DNA of 64,000 nt from Humulus lupulus. Its lineage: Eukaryota > Streptophyta > Magnoliopsida > Rosales > Cannabaceae. Where the stretch lies: the NCBI RefSeq assembly GCF_963169125.1, contig NC_084797.1, positions 100,899,868 to 100,963,867 of the forward strand, read 5' to 3'. A model generated the notes under the pieces. It worked only from the letters and a program-made list of their open reading frames with translations, had not been told where the DNA came from and did not search any database. Of this stretch, positions 53,806-64,000 are shown one piece after another; within the stretch, counting starts at the first letter, position 1; each line of letters begins with the position of its first letter. Made by a program: the position numbers and the translations under genes.

Positions 53806-55380
53806 ATTGGATGGTAACAAGTAAAGAAAAGAAGATGCCTCGTTCAAAAACACAACTAGAAGAGGATGCAAGCAAATCATCGTAAGTAGACTACATGAAA
53901 GAGTTACACAAATTGATGCAATTTATGCAGCAAATAAAAGAACAAGATGATGACAAATTCAGATTGATCGAGGAATGACAACAACAGGCGGAAGATTGAC
54001 ACCAAAAATGAATAGAAGAAGTGGTTGCGCAACAGCCCTAGTTGATGGCAGAATTAACCATGATGAGGAAAGAGAAAGATATCAATCAAAGGTGAGCTAA
54101 AGCCACAACGGCAGGAGCTGCTGATGAAACTCAACTAAAAGAAAACCCGAAGCTGCTAGGAATGGAGGAAGATATCCCAGAGATCTACAAAGAGGAGGGA
54201 CAAAAATCATCCCAGAGAGAAAAAGAGAAAAGTGCAACACATACTGCAAAAAAGACTGACATGCCAACCACACAAAACAACCAAAGGCTTGTCATTCTCC
54301 ATCGACACTTGTGATACCTTCGGACTGGAAAGAACAAATGATGAAGTCCTTGACAGAGTAAATGTTGTGAGTACCTGGAGTACGATGATGGATATGGACA
54401 ACGAAGCCATCAAAAGAATTTTTAAGTCACCACTCACTCACAAATCACTAGTGAACTAAAACCGAAAGACTTTACGATGCTGAATTTTTCCCAATATGAT
54501 ACAAGTTCATATCCGTCGAATCACATTTTACAATTTCAACAAAAGATGGCGATGGAATTCGAGAATGAAGCAATGCAGTGCAGGGCCTTTGCGACCACTT
54601 TGGTAGGGCCAGCACTACTATGGTTCAAGCAGTTGAAACCAAAGACTGTAAATTCTTTTGTGGAGCTAGGCGAGTTGTTCGTGTAGCAATATGGAGGAAA
54701 TAATGAAACACCAAAAAAAATGGGCGACGTGTATTCGATATAACAAGGGGTAAATGAGAATCCCCATGTATATCTGAAAAGGAACTTAAAGTTGGTGCAT
54801 CAGATCAATAACGTAGATAAGGTATTCGCAACAAATTTGTTCAAAGAGAGTTTGCAAGAGGGGTCATTATTGAGTGAGAAAATACACTTAAATCCACCAA
54901 GAGACCTCTCAGAGATACAAATGAGAGCAGAATGAGTGTTTAAGATATTCAAGATAAGAGAGGAAGAGGCTAGGTGCACATCATTAATTACTAAGCCCCG
55001 TGAAGGGAATACTCCCTTAGGTGACAAAAGAGACAAGAGGAGAGTAGAGCAGTCCATCACGGGAAGTAGGAATGTGCCAAAACGCTCAAGAGAAGAAAAT
55101 GAAATCAAATACCCGCATATAGAAACTACAATGCCGGTGGATCAAATTTACAACGAGAACAAAGATAAGTCAATTTGGAGGGAGCCATTTAAAATAGCTT
55201 CGCCGGTGGAACGAAGAGATCAAACTAAATACTATGCATTCCACAAAGATGTGGGCCATACCTTAGCAAAATGCAGATCACTGTAGAATCAAGCCAAGTG
55301 AATCCTGCGAATAGGAGGATTGTCACAATATTTCAAAAATGCACATAATGCAACACAACAATAGTGAGCATCGCCAAAGT
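53806..55380 (+). pseudogene. Gag of the degenerate Tat-like element
   Basis: An N-terminal charged, Gln-rich coil region reads MVTSKEKKMPRSKTQLEEDA and YMKELHKLMQFMQQIKEQDD. The retrotransposon gag core follows at ~54477-54690 (MLNFSQYDTSSYPSNHI, CRAFATTLVGPALLWFKQL). Downstream, IREEEARCTSLI and a Lys/Arg-rich tail lead to KYYAFHKDVGHTLAKCRSL, a degenerate Cys-His stretch. At least ten stops and a frame shift interrupt it. The core wording (A..L.GPA..WF..L) is the gag signature. Confidence 0.75.
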
Positions 55381-55394
55381 TACCTGCATAGGCA

Positions 55395-56083
55395 GTGGCA
55401 GAGCTGAATGCGCAGTTGCAAGTAATAATAGAAGAAAAACTTCAACAACCGTTGAAACAAATAGTGATGATATTAAGATACGTGGAACCCTCGGTAGAAA
55501 GGGAAGCAAAGATGAAATTTGAGAAAAGATCTCAATCAATTATGTGGCCCCAGCTGAACGATGTTTCCCTGCAAATCCCATCACCTTCATTGAAGACGAT
55601 TTAAAAGAAGTGAATCTGTCGCATGATGATGCGTTGGTGATTAAATTACAGATAGAGAACTGTTTGTTCAACAGAGTATTGTTAGATGGGGGAACCAGCA
55701 CAGATCTCCTCTTTTATGATGCTTTTCAAGCCATGGGGATACTAGAAGAGAAGCTGAGGGCATCCACTTTCCTTATTCTGTCATTTAGCAGTACAAAAGT
55801 GATACCTAAAGGAACGATTGAGTTGAAGGTAATGGCTTCCAAGCGCACCCTAGTTATAGAATTCATAGTGATTGACGTTGATTCGGGATATAATGAAATT
55901 ATTGGAAGGTTGTGGGTGAACATAATGCAAGGAGTAGCTTTAAGCTTACACCAAGTACTGAGTTGTCAATCACCTTGTGGGACTTACACTATCGACATAA
56001 AAGGATGTCAAAAACAAGCTAAGAAACCACGTGTCCTGTTAAAAGAGGTAAATCAAGCGGGAAAAGGAGAAGAAGCGTCGTAA
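55395..56083 (+). pseudogene. Protease region of the degenerate Tat-like element
   Basis: An aspartic protease-like segment reads LLDGGTSTDLLFYDAFQAMG, where plant gypsy elements have VDxGSSA(D/N)ILF. It continues KVIPKGTIELKVMASKRTL and VIDVDSGYNEIIGRLWVN, matching the second half of the fold (YN.IIGR..L). The catalytic Asp is present. A frame switch near 55600 joins it to the upstream linker, and the frame stops at 56081-56083 before RT. Confidence 0.78.
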
Positions 56084-56099
56084 GAAAAGGCATAGCAAT

Positions 56100-57000
56100 T
56101 AAACGAAAAGTTACCAGCCTATTGAAAAGCTCTTGAAGATGAAGAACAATGCACAGAGCCCCGATCAACTGTCGATGAGTTAGAAGAAGTATAGTTAGAC
56201 ACTTAGTGCGTGAAAAGGCTATGTTGGTAAATGCCCGAATGAATGATGAGCAAAAACGCTTACTAGTGGAATTCTTGGCAAAAAGCATCTCCATGTTTGC
56301 ATGGATAGCAAAGGACTGCAAGGAATAGAATGTATTGTTATGACGCATCAGTTGAACATAGATAAGTGATTCTCGGCAGTAAAGCAAAGACATAGACGAT
56401 TTGCCCCAGAGATAAATCAGGTTGTTCACGAAAAAGTAGAATGGTTATTGCAAACAAGAGCCATTGAGGAATTCTCGTACCCATCTTTGACATCAAACCC
56501 TGTAGTTGTACCAAAGAACAATGGGAAGAAACGAGTTTGCATCGATTTCACCAATATGAGCAAGGCTTGCCCAATGGATATTTTTTTGCTGCGGAGAATA
56601 GATTTGATGGTGGATGCGACAACTGGGTATGAGAAAATGAGCTTTTTGGATGATTATTCTAGTTATAATAAAATTACAATGGAGGTAAAAATCAAAACCT
56701 ATATATTGTTCAAAACTGAGTGAGGGCTATACTGTTACAGAGCCATGCCCTTTGGGAAGCACAATGCTAGAGCAACATATTAGAGACTTAAAAAAAATCT
56801 TCGATGAATAGTTGGGACAGATAATGGAGGTGTATATCGATGATATGGTTGTAAAGTCCAAAAAGGAGGCTGGTCATTTGAAACATCTAGAGGAATGCTT
56901 CAATGTGTTGAACAAATATAATATGAAGTTAAACCCGACAAAATGCACATTCGGAGTAACTTCTGGACATTTCTTGGGCAATATTGTGAGTTAAAGAAGA
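56100..57000 (+). pseudogene. Reverse transcriptase of the degenerate Tat-like element
   Basis: Readable blocks are NPVVVPKNNGKKRVCIDFTN, PMDIFLLRRIDLMVDATTGY, SFLDDYSSYNKITM (usually LDAYSGYNQI), YRAMPFGKHNARATY, the catalytic box MEVYIDDMVVKSKK, and MKLNPTKCTFGVTSGHFLG. The YIDD box is intact. Stops at 56723, near 56780 and at 56994, and frame changes, make it inactive. The wording matches the Tat RT at 212-1105, but the two differ at many residues. Confidence 0.82.
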
Positions 57001-58080
57001 ATTGAAGCAAATCCAACACAAATAGCATCTTTTTTTGGAGATCGCTGAACCACGTACTGTACAAGAAGTACAAAAAATCACAGACAAAATTGCTGGATTA
57101 GGTTGTTTCATTGCACAAATGTCAGACCGTTGCGAACCCTTCTTTCAATGTATCAAAAGGAATTCACAATCATTATGGGGATATGAGTAGTGTAGAGTAT
57201 TTGAAGAATTGAAAAGTTATCTAAGTACGCAATTAGTGTTGAGCGCCCAGAGCAAGATGAAGAGTTGTATATGTACTAAGCAGTGCCAATTGTTGCAGTA
57301 AATGCAATACTGTTCAAAGAGGTAGAGGGAAAGCAAAACTAAATCTTCTATGTAAGTAAAATACTGCTAGATTTTGAGATGCTGTAGCATTTTCGAGAAA
57401 TTGGTATTAGCCCTCATGACATCTAAGAAATGATTAGGCAATACTTTGAGACACATGTGGTGACTATGTTGGCTGAATTTCCGCTTAAACAAATCTTTGC
57501 AAATCCTGACTTTTCTGGACGCATGTCAATATAGGCAATTGACCTATCCGCATATGATGTAAGGTTTGCACCATGGAAATCAAAGAAAGGGCAAGTGCTG
57601 GCAGACTTTTTGGTGGAAATTAACTCATTTCAAGGTGAACCCGAACATGAGATGCAACTCCCAAAAGAAGATTGGATATGGGTAATGAGTGTAGACAGAT
57701 CAGTAAATGCCAATTTTATAAGCATTGGTATGGTATTAGAGGCCCCGTTTGGCTTGAGGATCGAAGAAGCTCTATAATTGCAAGAGAGAGTGACCAATAC
57801 TAAAGCAGAATAAAATGCATTGATATAGGGTTGGAAATGGCAAGTAGTTTGGGTATCAAACTGATAAGGATGATAGCAGATTCAAAACTAGTAACTAAGC
57901 AGGTCAGTGGAAATTTTGATGCTAAGGAGCTGAGAATGGTCATGGATCTGAGCACTGTGAAGCACCTACGAGCCAAATTTGCACAATTTGAGCTCACACA
58001 GATGTAAAGAGATATGAACCGCCACAGAGATGAGTTAGCGCAGCCAAGTTAATGTTGGATAGATCCAATTGTAAGATATA
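57001..58080 (+). pseudogene. RNase H region of the degenerate Tat-like element
   Basis: The connection segment is nearly lost. From 57540 the reading is FAPWKSKKGQVLADFLVEIN, then WIWVMSVDRSVNANFISIGM (VDGSS usual, so Gly is Arg). Next are TNTKAE with a stop where EAEYEAL is expected, and RMIADSKLVTKQVSGNFDAK. Two acidic positions are recognisable. Several stops interrupt it. The domain sits between RT and integrase as expected. Confidence 0.68.
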
Positions 58081-59270
58081 TGAAGGATGGAACATTGCCC
58101 GGCAATAGAGATGAAGCCAAGAGTCTGAAATCCAAAGCTGTGTGGTACACCCTAATCAATGACTAGTCATATTGGAAGTCTTTCAATGGTCCATACATGA
58201 GGTTTTTAAATCCAAATGAAGCTAAGAAGTTCATTGAGGAGATCCACGAAGGAATGTGTGGCAATCATTCAGTAGATCAAAGCCTAGCTCATAAGGCTCT
58301 TATTGTAGGGTATTATTGGTCATACATGATGATAGAGGCTAGACAGCACGCAAGAATGTGTGATAAGTGCCAATGATATGCATCATTAATACACCAGCCT
58401 GCACCACCTTTGCATTCGGTTGTTACACCGTGGTCGTTCGCGAAGTGGGGAATGGATGTAGTAGGAGAATTGCCAAGAGCTGCTGGAGGAAAGCGTTACA
58501 TGCTATTGGCCACAAATTACTATACCAAATGGGTAATTGGTGAAGCTTATACCACCGTGGGGAAGTATGATACAGTAAGCTTTGTGTGGAAGCATATAAT
58601 TTTCCATTTTGGAATCCCTAAGGAGATTATAGTAGACAATGGAACACTGTTCAATAATGCTAAAGTCAAAGAGTTGTGCCAACAGTTTTGGATTTACTTG
58701 GGATTTTCCTTAGTTAGCTATCCATAAGGGAATGGGCAGGCCGAGGCTACTAGTAAAGTAATATTCAGTAATATAAAGAAGAATTTGGAAGATAAAAAAG
58801 GGGCTTGGCTAGAAGATTTTCCAAATGTCCTAAAGGCATACGCAACCACACGAAAAAACTCCACTGGAGAATCCCCATATGCAATGGTGTACAGAACGAA
58901 GGCGGTAATCCCAATAGAGATAGGCTTGCCAACTTTTTACACAAATATAGTCGCTATACCGGCCCTCAATACAACACAACTTGCACACAATTTAGACTTA
59001 CATGAGGAACTCAGATAGATAGCTCATATTCACAACATAAAATACAATATGTTGGATGAGTTGCAATATCAAACACTTGTTAACCCAAGAGAGTTATGAG
59101 CAAGAGAATGGGTGCTCATACGATTTACTAGTAAGCAAAAGAAATTGGAGCTTGGAAGGATCATTCTGGATTGTAGAAGTGATAGGCAAAGGTGGTTATA
59201 CATTACAAGAAATTCATGGTGGGAAGCGCTTACCCAAAACGTAGAATTCTGTGTCACTCAAAAAATATTA
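58081..59270 (+). pseudogene. Integrase of the degenerate Tat-like element
   Basis: The zinc-binding region shows HEGMCGNH-like sequence and ARMCDKCQ. The core follows: WSFAKWGMDVVGELPRAAGG (Asp), FHFGIPKEIIVDNGTLFNN (Asp) and GNGQAEATSKV (Glu), then KAYATTRKNSTGESPYAMVY. The D,D,E residues are preserved, but stops occur near 58376, at 58726, at 59017 and at 59098. The C-terminus decays after SFWIVEVIGKGGYTLQEIHG. No chromodomain is seen, which fits Tat rather than chromovirus. Confidence 0.8.
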
Positions 59271-59571
59271 TTTTTTGTCAACTACGGTGCGCTCATATTT
59301 GTGCCTCTGCTCTGCACAAATTTTAATGAACAGATAGAATCAAGAAAGATGACATTTGGTAAAGATATTCCAATTATGATATCTAGATGTCTAAAGTAAT
59401 TCCATTTTTTTTAATATTTAATTGATGTGAAAGCTCTCGTGAACCGTCTATTAACCATATATTGATTGAAATTGAACAGTGAACACATGACGCTGGATGA
59501 AGTTGGGAGTCAACAGTAAAAGTACACCCCGACAGAGTACGATCAAATCTTTTTAGTAAAGTCAGAGCACG

Positions 59572-62500
59572 TGTAACGGCCCTCAAAACACACAAGACCA
59601 AAACATGCAAAAATCTAAACTTTTACTTTAAATCATTGTAACAAAAATCCATAAAAATAAACACTTTTTAAAAGGTCGTATGTGCACACTTATAGTTTAG
59701 CCAACAGAAATACAACTTCTCTTCCACAGAGTTATAACAAAACAATTATCCCAAAAGAAATAAAAAAATTCCATATTTTTCTTTTCAAAATGGTGATCCA
59801 TCAAAAACCTCCCCAGGTCAGGCCACAAGTACATATCCACAAGCAAAATCTAGTGCTCACTGCTCCACTTCGCTTTTGCACTTACCTACAACAAGAAACA
59901 ACAAGGTAAGTGAAAACGCTTAGTAAGAATAGTCTTGCACACAAATATACTAAACCCAGTAATAGGTTAACCTAAGGTAGATATCGCTACCGGTCATCAG
60001 GGTATTGGATAGGTCCTAACCCTATCATACAATTCTCAATAATAGCCATAATAGAAATTCAAGCACATTGGTTGCGCCTAACAACCAATTTTCATACATC
60101 TCATAAAACCTACACTCAGAAAATCCCAAAACATTCAAGATATATAATTATACAATTTAATCAATTCAAACAAACACAAAGGATCCTGGCTCCAACTTGG
60201 ATCGCTCTTAGCTTCCTAACTCCAACCCAAACTATATTACCATGTCCTAGCTCCAACCTAGACTTTATCTTACCATTATCTGGCTCCAACTCGGACTAAA
60301 ATTTTACCATGTCCTGGATCCAACTCGAACTATAATTTCACCATGTCCTAACTCCAACCAGGACTAAAATCTCACCATGTCCTAGCTCCAACTTGGACAT
60401 TATTATAATAAGGTTCTGGCTACAACCTGAACTCACTTACCGATAAGCCGCAGAATGCATAAGCATTGCAAAGGTAGGCATTAAGCATACTCTTGTCTTA
60501 ACAACCCAAACAAAATTAGTTTAATCTACTACTACAAGCACAATCTAGTATATTCATGTTGTAGCCAAAAAAGAGAAAAGGCTAACTTACTTGGAGTCCT
60601 TAGCTCCCAGCTGGATGTTTCACACTATTCATTTTTCCTTTCGCAGTTACTGTAGTTAATACTGTGTAATCGAATTAATCTATGGCATACTCTTATATCT
60701 AATATTCTATGATAGCTACAAGCAATAAAATTCTCTTAGACTCTATACTATAGCCTCTTATACACCTTACAGTGTATAAGGCCAGATTTTGTTTCACACT
60801 TCAAAGTGACATGAGAAAATCGACCTCACCACAATACACTCTCCATGTCGTGAATTTTAATATTCTTTAGCTAAAAAATCACTTATCGGTAACTCGTAAG
60901 TTAGTGTTAAGAAAAAGGAGTTCTAATCACATTCTATCTTTAGAAAAATATCAACTTGTCGTCCTCTTACGAAAGTTTACCGCTTTCTATCATTTACCAA
61001 AATACCACCTTTTGACCATTTACAAATAATATATGGCAATGTTATCCTGTTCTCTGAAAGATTCTACAAAACCCAACTCCCATTCTTACCCTTTTTATCT
61101 AGAAGTTTTTCCCAGGTTTTATGGTAAATTTGAAAATTTATTTCTCTTACACCTTAGCCTAGTTCTTTCTGAAAGCTTTCAGGGATCTTTAAACGTGTTT
61201 ATATTAACTTCCTACAAAATTTCATAAATTTTGGAATTATAAAACTCAACAAAATGTTTAAATCCATATGGGTAGTGCTTGTTGCCCAGAAGTTTTGTTT
61301 CCAGATTCTAGGGAAAATTTTGAAAAAAGCATATCTCTTATACCTTTAACACATTTTCCTCTACAATTTTACAGTGACCCTTATAAATGTTTAAAATAAG
61401 ACGCTACAAAATTTCATAGCTTTTTGATTTGCAAAACCCGTTCAAAATTCAAAACAATCTGGGCAGCGCATGCTGCCCAGAAATTTTCCAGGTTTGCATC
61501 AAAATGCCAAAAAGTGTATAACTTGGGTTTAAAAATATATTTTTATGGTTTTCCAAAGCCTATCATCAAGTACTCATAAAGAACTATGCACCTACAAAAA
61601 TATTTGTCACAAATAGAGACAATGGAGTGCGATCTAACCTTTTGAAAGCTAGACCACAAAATTTTGGCAGCATGCATTTTCACTCACACTCAACAACAAC
61701 AAGTTTTATATCATCAACCCTAGCCACACGGATGCATGCAAATCATCATACCACACAAAATTTCAACCTTAAGCATAAAATAAGCTTAAAAATCATTGAA
61801 ATACGCTATACAACCAGATCCACAAGAATCAACACGAAACATAAAGAACTAACCATAGATTCTTCCGTTCAAAGCCCTAGCTTGGAGATATGTTCCTTAG
61901 TTCTTCAAAACCTTCCCTTGGTGCTTTAAACTCTCAAAATTGAGCCCCAAGTTTCACATGTAGATTTTTAAGAAAAGGATTAGGGTAGACAACTTAGACG
62001 AGGAAGAAAACATGCAAACTACCACGATTTCTTACCTTGCCTTCACTAGATCACCAAAATGTTAAATCCTTGAGGTATTATCCATAAAAGCCTCTCTTAA
62101 ACCCTAGAACACATGATCAAAGTCATGCATGGATATTAGATCACATGCATCCAACATAAACCCTTAGGTTTCCGGGTTTGAAGAGGAAGATAGGAGAAAA
62201 AAAATAGAGTGGGGTTCGAAACTTACTCTTCCTTAGTGTGCTCTTGAGCTTCTCCCTCCTTCAATGGGAAATGAGTGCTCTTGGCTCATGGAGAGAAAAA
62301 TGGCAGAAATGGAGAGTAGAGGGATTAGGGTTCGGTTTCGAGGGAGAGGAAATAGAAAATTGTGTTTTTGTTTTCTTGAGAGAAAAGGAAATTAAAAAAA
62401 AATTATTAGATGTGTAAGAGTAAAATGATTTGGGTTAAGCCAATGAGTGGATAAAGCTCTTACTCTTCTTAGGTTAGGTATCCTAGGCTCTTGAGAGCCC

Positions 62501-63095
62501 TAGGCATAGCCTTGCCGCCCCCATTCTCTCTCTCCTCCCTTGGAAAAGACCTTTATGCCCTTGCACGTTCTTACCTCTTTCCTTAGACACTCAAGGGCCA
62601 TTTGGTAATTTTACTTATCCAAAATTCCTTAAAATTTTATCCTATAGTTTTTCAATATCACCAAGCCTAATTAATTAAATTAAATGTGACCAAAAAATAA
62701 AATTTGTCACATATCACATAATTTTGGTAATTTTATCAAATTGACCAAAATGCCCTTAGAGGCCCAAGCAAGAAATTCTCCTTCTTTAGCCCGGTTGATT
62801 GGAATTCAAACCTCAATAATTTTTTCTTAAACTTATTGGCTCAAATATAAGGTCCCTGTTTCCAGACAAAATTAATATTTTTATGCTATAGTATTTCCTA
62901 TTTTACTTAATCCGATGGTCCGAGACCAATCTTTCTTTGCATAAAGCTAGATCCTTTACCGGATCAATACATCTACTATACAATTCACTAACCATCGCAA
63001 ATTCAAATAATATCATTTATTAAAATAATATTTCACATAGTTCTTCATTGGCTCCAACCGGCTACTAACGGGTGTTTAAAACACGGGATGCTACA
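59572..63095 (-). repeat. 3' LTR of chromovirus (3524 bp)
   Basis: On the minus strand it starts TGTAGCATCCC (63095) right after pol and ends GGGCCGTTACA (59572), giving TG...CA termini. It is long but wholly noncoding. It includes a ~34-bp tandem array (60186-60449) and the phrase ctgcccagaa twice (61280s and 61470s). The boundaries need the second LTR for confirmation. Confidence 0.68.
60186..60449 (-). repeat. ~8 x 34-bp tandem array inside the chromovirus LTR
   Basis: Units start ct(g/a)(g/a)ctccaac at 60186, 60216, 60247, 60280, 60314, 60348, 60382 and 60416. Lengths are 30, 31, 33, then 34 bp. The common core is ctccaac..ggact....accatgtc. Divergence is moderate. Confidence 0.85.
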
Positions 63096-63130
63096 ATACC
63101 TACAGTTTATAAAAGTTTCGTCCCTGAAAC

Positions 63131-64000
63131 TCAAAACAGATGGGGATACTGCTCCCGCGTCTCGACTTTTGTCTCCCAGGTCGCCTCTTCAATGTCATGG
63201 TTACACCACTGCACCTTTACCAAAGGTATTGTTTTGTTTCTTAACACCTTGTCTTTCCGATCCAGAATCACGACCGGTTTTTTCCTCATAGCTTAGCTTA
63301 GGATCTATGTTAAGTTCATCGTAACTTAGCACATGAGCGGGGTCGTTCACGTACTTCCTTAAGGTTGTCACATGGATTACAATATGAACTCTAGAGAATG
63401 CGGGTGGAAGGGCTTGTCGGTAAGCCGCCTTCGCAATGCGTTCCAGAACCTCGAAAGGCCCTATGTACCTAGGGCTCAACTTGCCCTTTCTCCCGAACCT
63501 CATAACTCCTCTTAGTGGAGCTACCTTTAATAGTACCTTGTCCCCAACATCAAATTCTAAAGGTCTCTATCGACGATTGGCATACTTGCGTTGGCATCTA
63601 TAGAGGTCTGTATCCTCTGATGAATCGACCCAATGTCCTCCGTAGTTTGGTCCACCTCTTCTGATCCCATGAATTTCCTCTCACCAATCTCATGCTAGTG
63701 GATTGGAGATTGAAACTTTCTTCCATATAGTGCCTCATAAGAAGCCATTTTTATCGAGTCAGCTATTGTTGTAGGTGAATTCAATTAATGGAAGTTTTAC
63801 ACTCCATAAACCTTGAAAATCTAGCACGCAAACTCTCAACATGTCTTCCAATGTCTGAATTGTTCTTTCGCTCTGGCCATCTGTCTATTGGTGGAAAGCA
63901 GTACTAAACTTGAGTTTAGTTCCCAATCCCATTTGCATTATTTTCCAGAACGCTGAGGTAAATTGTCCATCACGATCAAACACTATAGATATGGGAACCC
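63131..64000 (-). pseudogene. Chromovirus integrase C-terminus and chromodomain-like tail
   Basis: At the right edge the minus strand reads the integrase core ([19 protein letters not shown] with Asp, then [20 protein letters not shown] with Glu, [10 protein letters not shown]). After decayed sequence it gives the open stretch 63503-63201 (MRFGRKGKLSPRYIGPFEVL, VHIVIHVTTLRKYVNDPAHV). After LSYEEK a one-base shift near the a-run moves the chromodomain-like tail (KVLRNKTIPLVKVQW, EEATWE, EQYPHLF) to another frame, ending TGA at 63131-63133. Stops are present in the 63504-63900 part. Homologous to the integrase at 43358-44660 but from another family. Confidence 0.82.

Larger units (their letters stand above)
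52651..59571 (+). mobile_element. Highly degenerate Tat-like Ty3/gypsy element
   Basis: On the plus strand: a presumed 5' LTR (to 53709), primer site, gag, protease, RT, RNase H and integrase to ~59270, then ~300 bp without coding up to the next element's LTR. No 3' LTR is visible before 59571. Stops are very frequent in every domain, far more than in the other gypsy copies, so it is probably one of the older elements here. The LTR start at 52651 (tgtggacatt) is a guess; the LTR end is firmer. Confidence 0.8.
59572..64000 (-). mobile_element. Chromodomain Ty3/gypsy element (3' end), continues past window
   Basis: Minus-strand element: integrase C-terminal half and chromodomain-like tail (64000-63131), then a 3.5-kb 3' LTR (63095-59572). 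The rest lies right of the window. The left flank is gcacg (59567-59571), a candidate target duplication to look for beyond the far LTR. Confidence 0.8.

Noticed and set aside
59572..63095. LTR of 3.5 kb as two separate elements
   Set aside because: Termini pair as TG...CA, pol abuts the right end at the expected distance, and no internal terminus was seen, though the second LTR is needed for proof.

Overview
The window is plant nuclear DNA, most likely from a eudicot. It is almost wall-to-wall transposable elements and contains no convincing intact host gene. The evidence is plant-specific transposon families (Tat and chromodomain Ty3/gypsy, Ty1/copia, CACTA with Transposase_24/DUF4216, DUF1985-ULP1, L1-type LINE), AT-rich spacers, GT-AG introns, TG...CA LTR ends and 5-bp target duplications. 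Species cannot be read from the sequence.

Layout. 1-8947: 3' part of a Tat-type gypsy element (+): RT, RNase H, integrase, a ~121-bp tandem array, an intron-containing antisense gene with its own TATA box, polypurine tract and 3' LTR. 8948-12823: minus-strand CACTA remnants (C48 protease, Transposase_24-like, DUF4216). 13255-20845: a minus-strand DUF1985-ULP1 (Kaonashi-like) pseudogene. It has tandem 48-nt mini-exons, a Mutator-like MITE, a possible organelle-DNA insertion and a 5'-truncated LINE in one intron. 20.8-24.3 kb: AT-rich with a FAR1-domain remnant. 24270-29039: complete Ty1/copia element (-), gggag duplication, LTRs ~3% different by eye, a single in-frame stop in gag-pol. 29.0-33.8 kb: an unidentified exon remnant and a possible LTR. 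33782-43357: a larger, decayed copia element (-) with ~1.85-kb LTRs.

43358-46529: 3' end of a chromodomain gypsy element (+). 46530-50456: 5' end of another Tat-like element (-) whose gag is split by a solo LTR with a perfect 5-bp duplication. 50958-52180: fold-back element with ~400-bp inverted arms around a 22 x 11-bp minisatellite. 52.65-59.57 kb: very degenerate Tat-like element (+) with a 34-bp tandem array in the U3 of its 5' LTR. 59572-64000: chromodomain gypsy element (-) with a 3.5-kb LTR, running off the window.

The genes do not form a host pathway; they are layers of nested insertion, with the copia element at 24-29 kb the best preserved. The most unusual structures are the 11-bp array in the fold-back element, the duplicated phase-0 mini-exons in the ULP1 gene, the tandem arrays in three gypsy elements, and the foreign-looking insert at 15095-15448. 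Domain and family names come from recognising motifs, not from searches.
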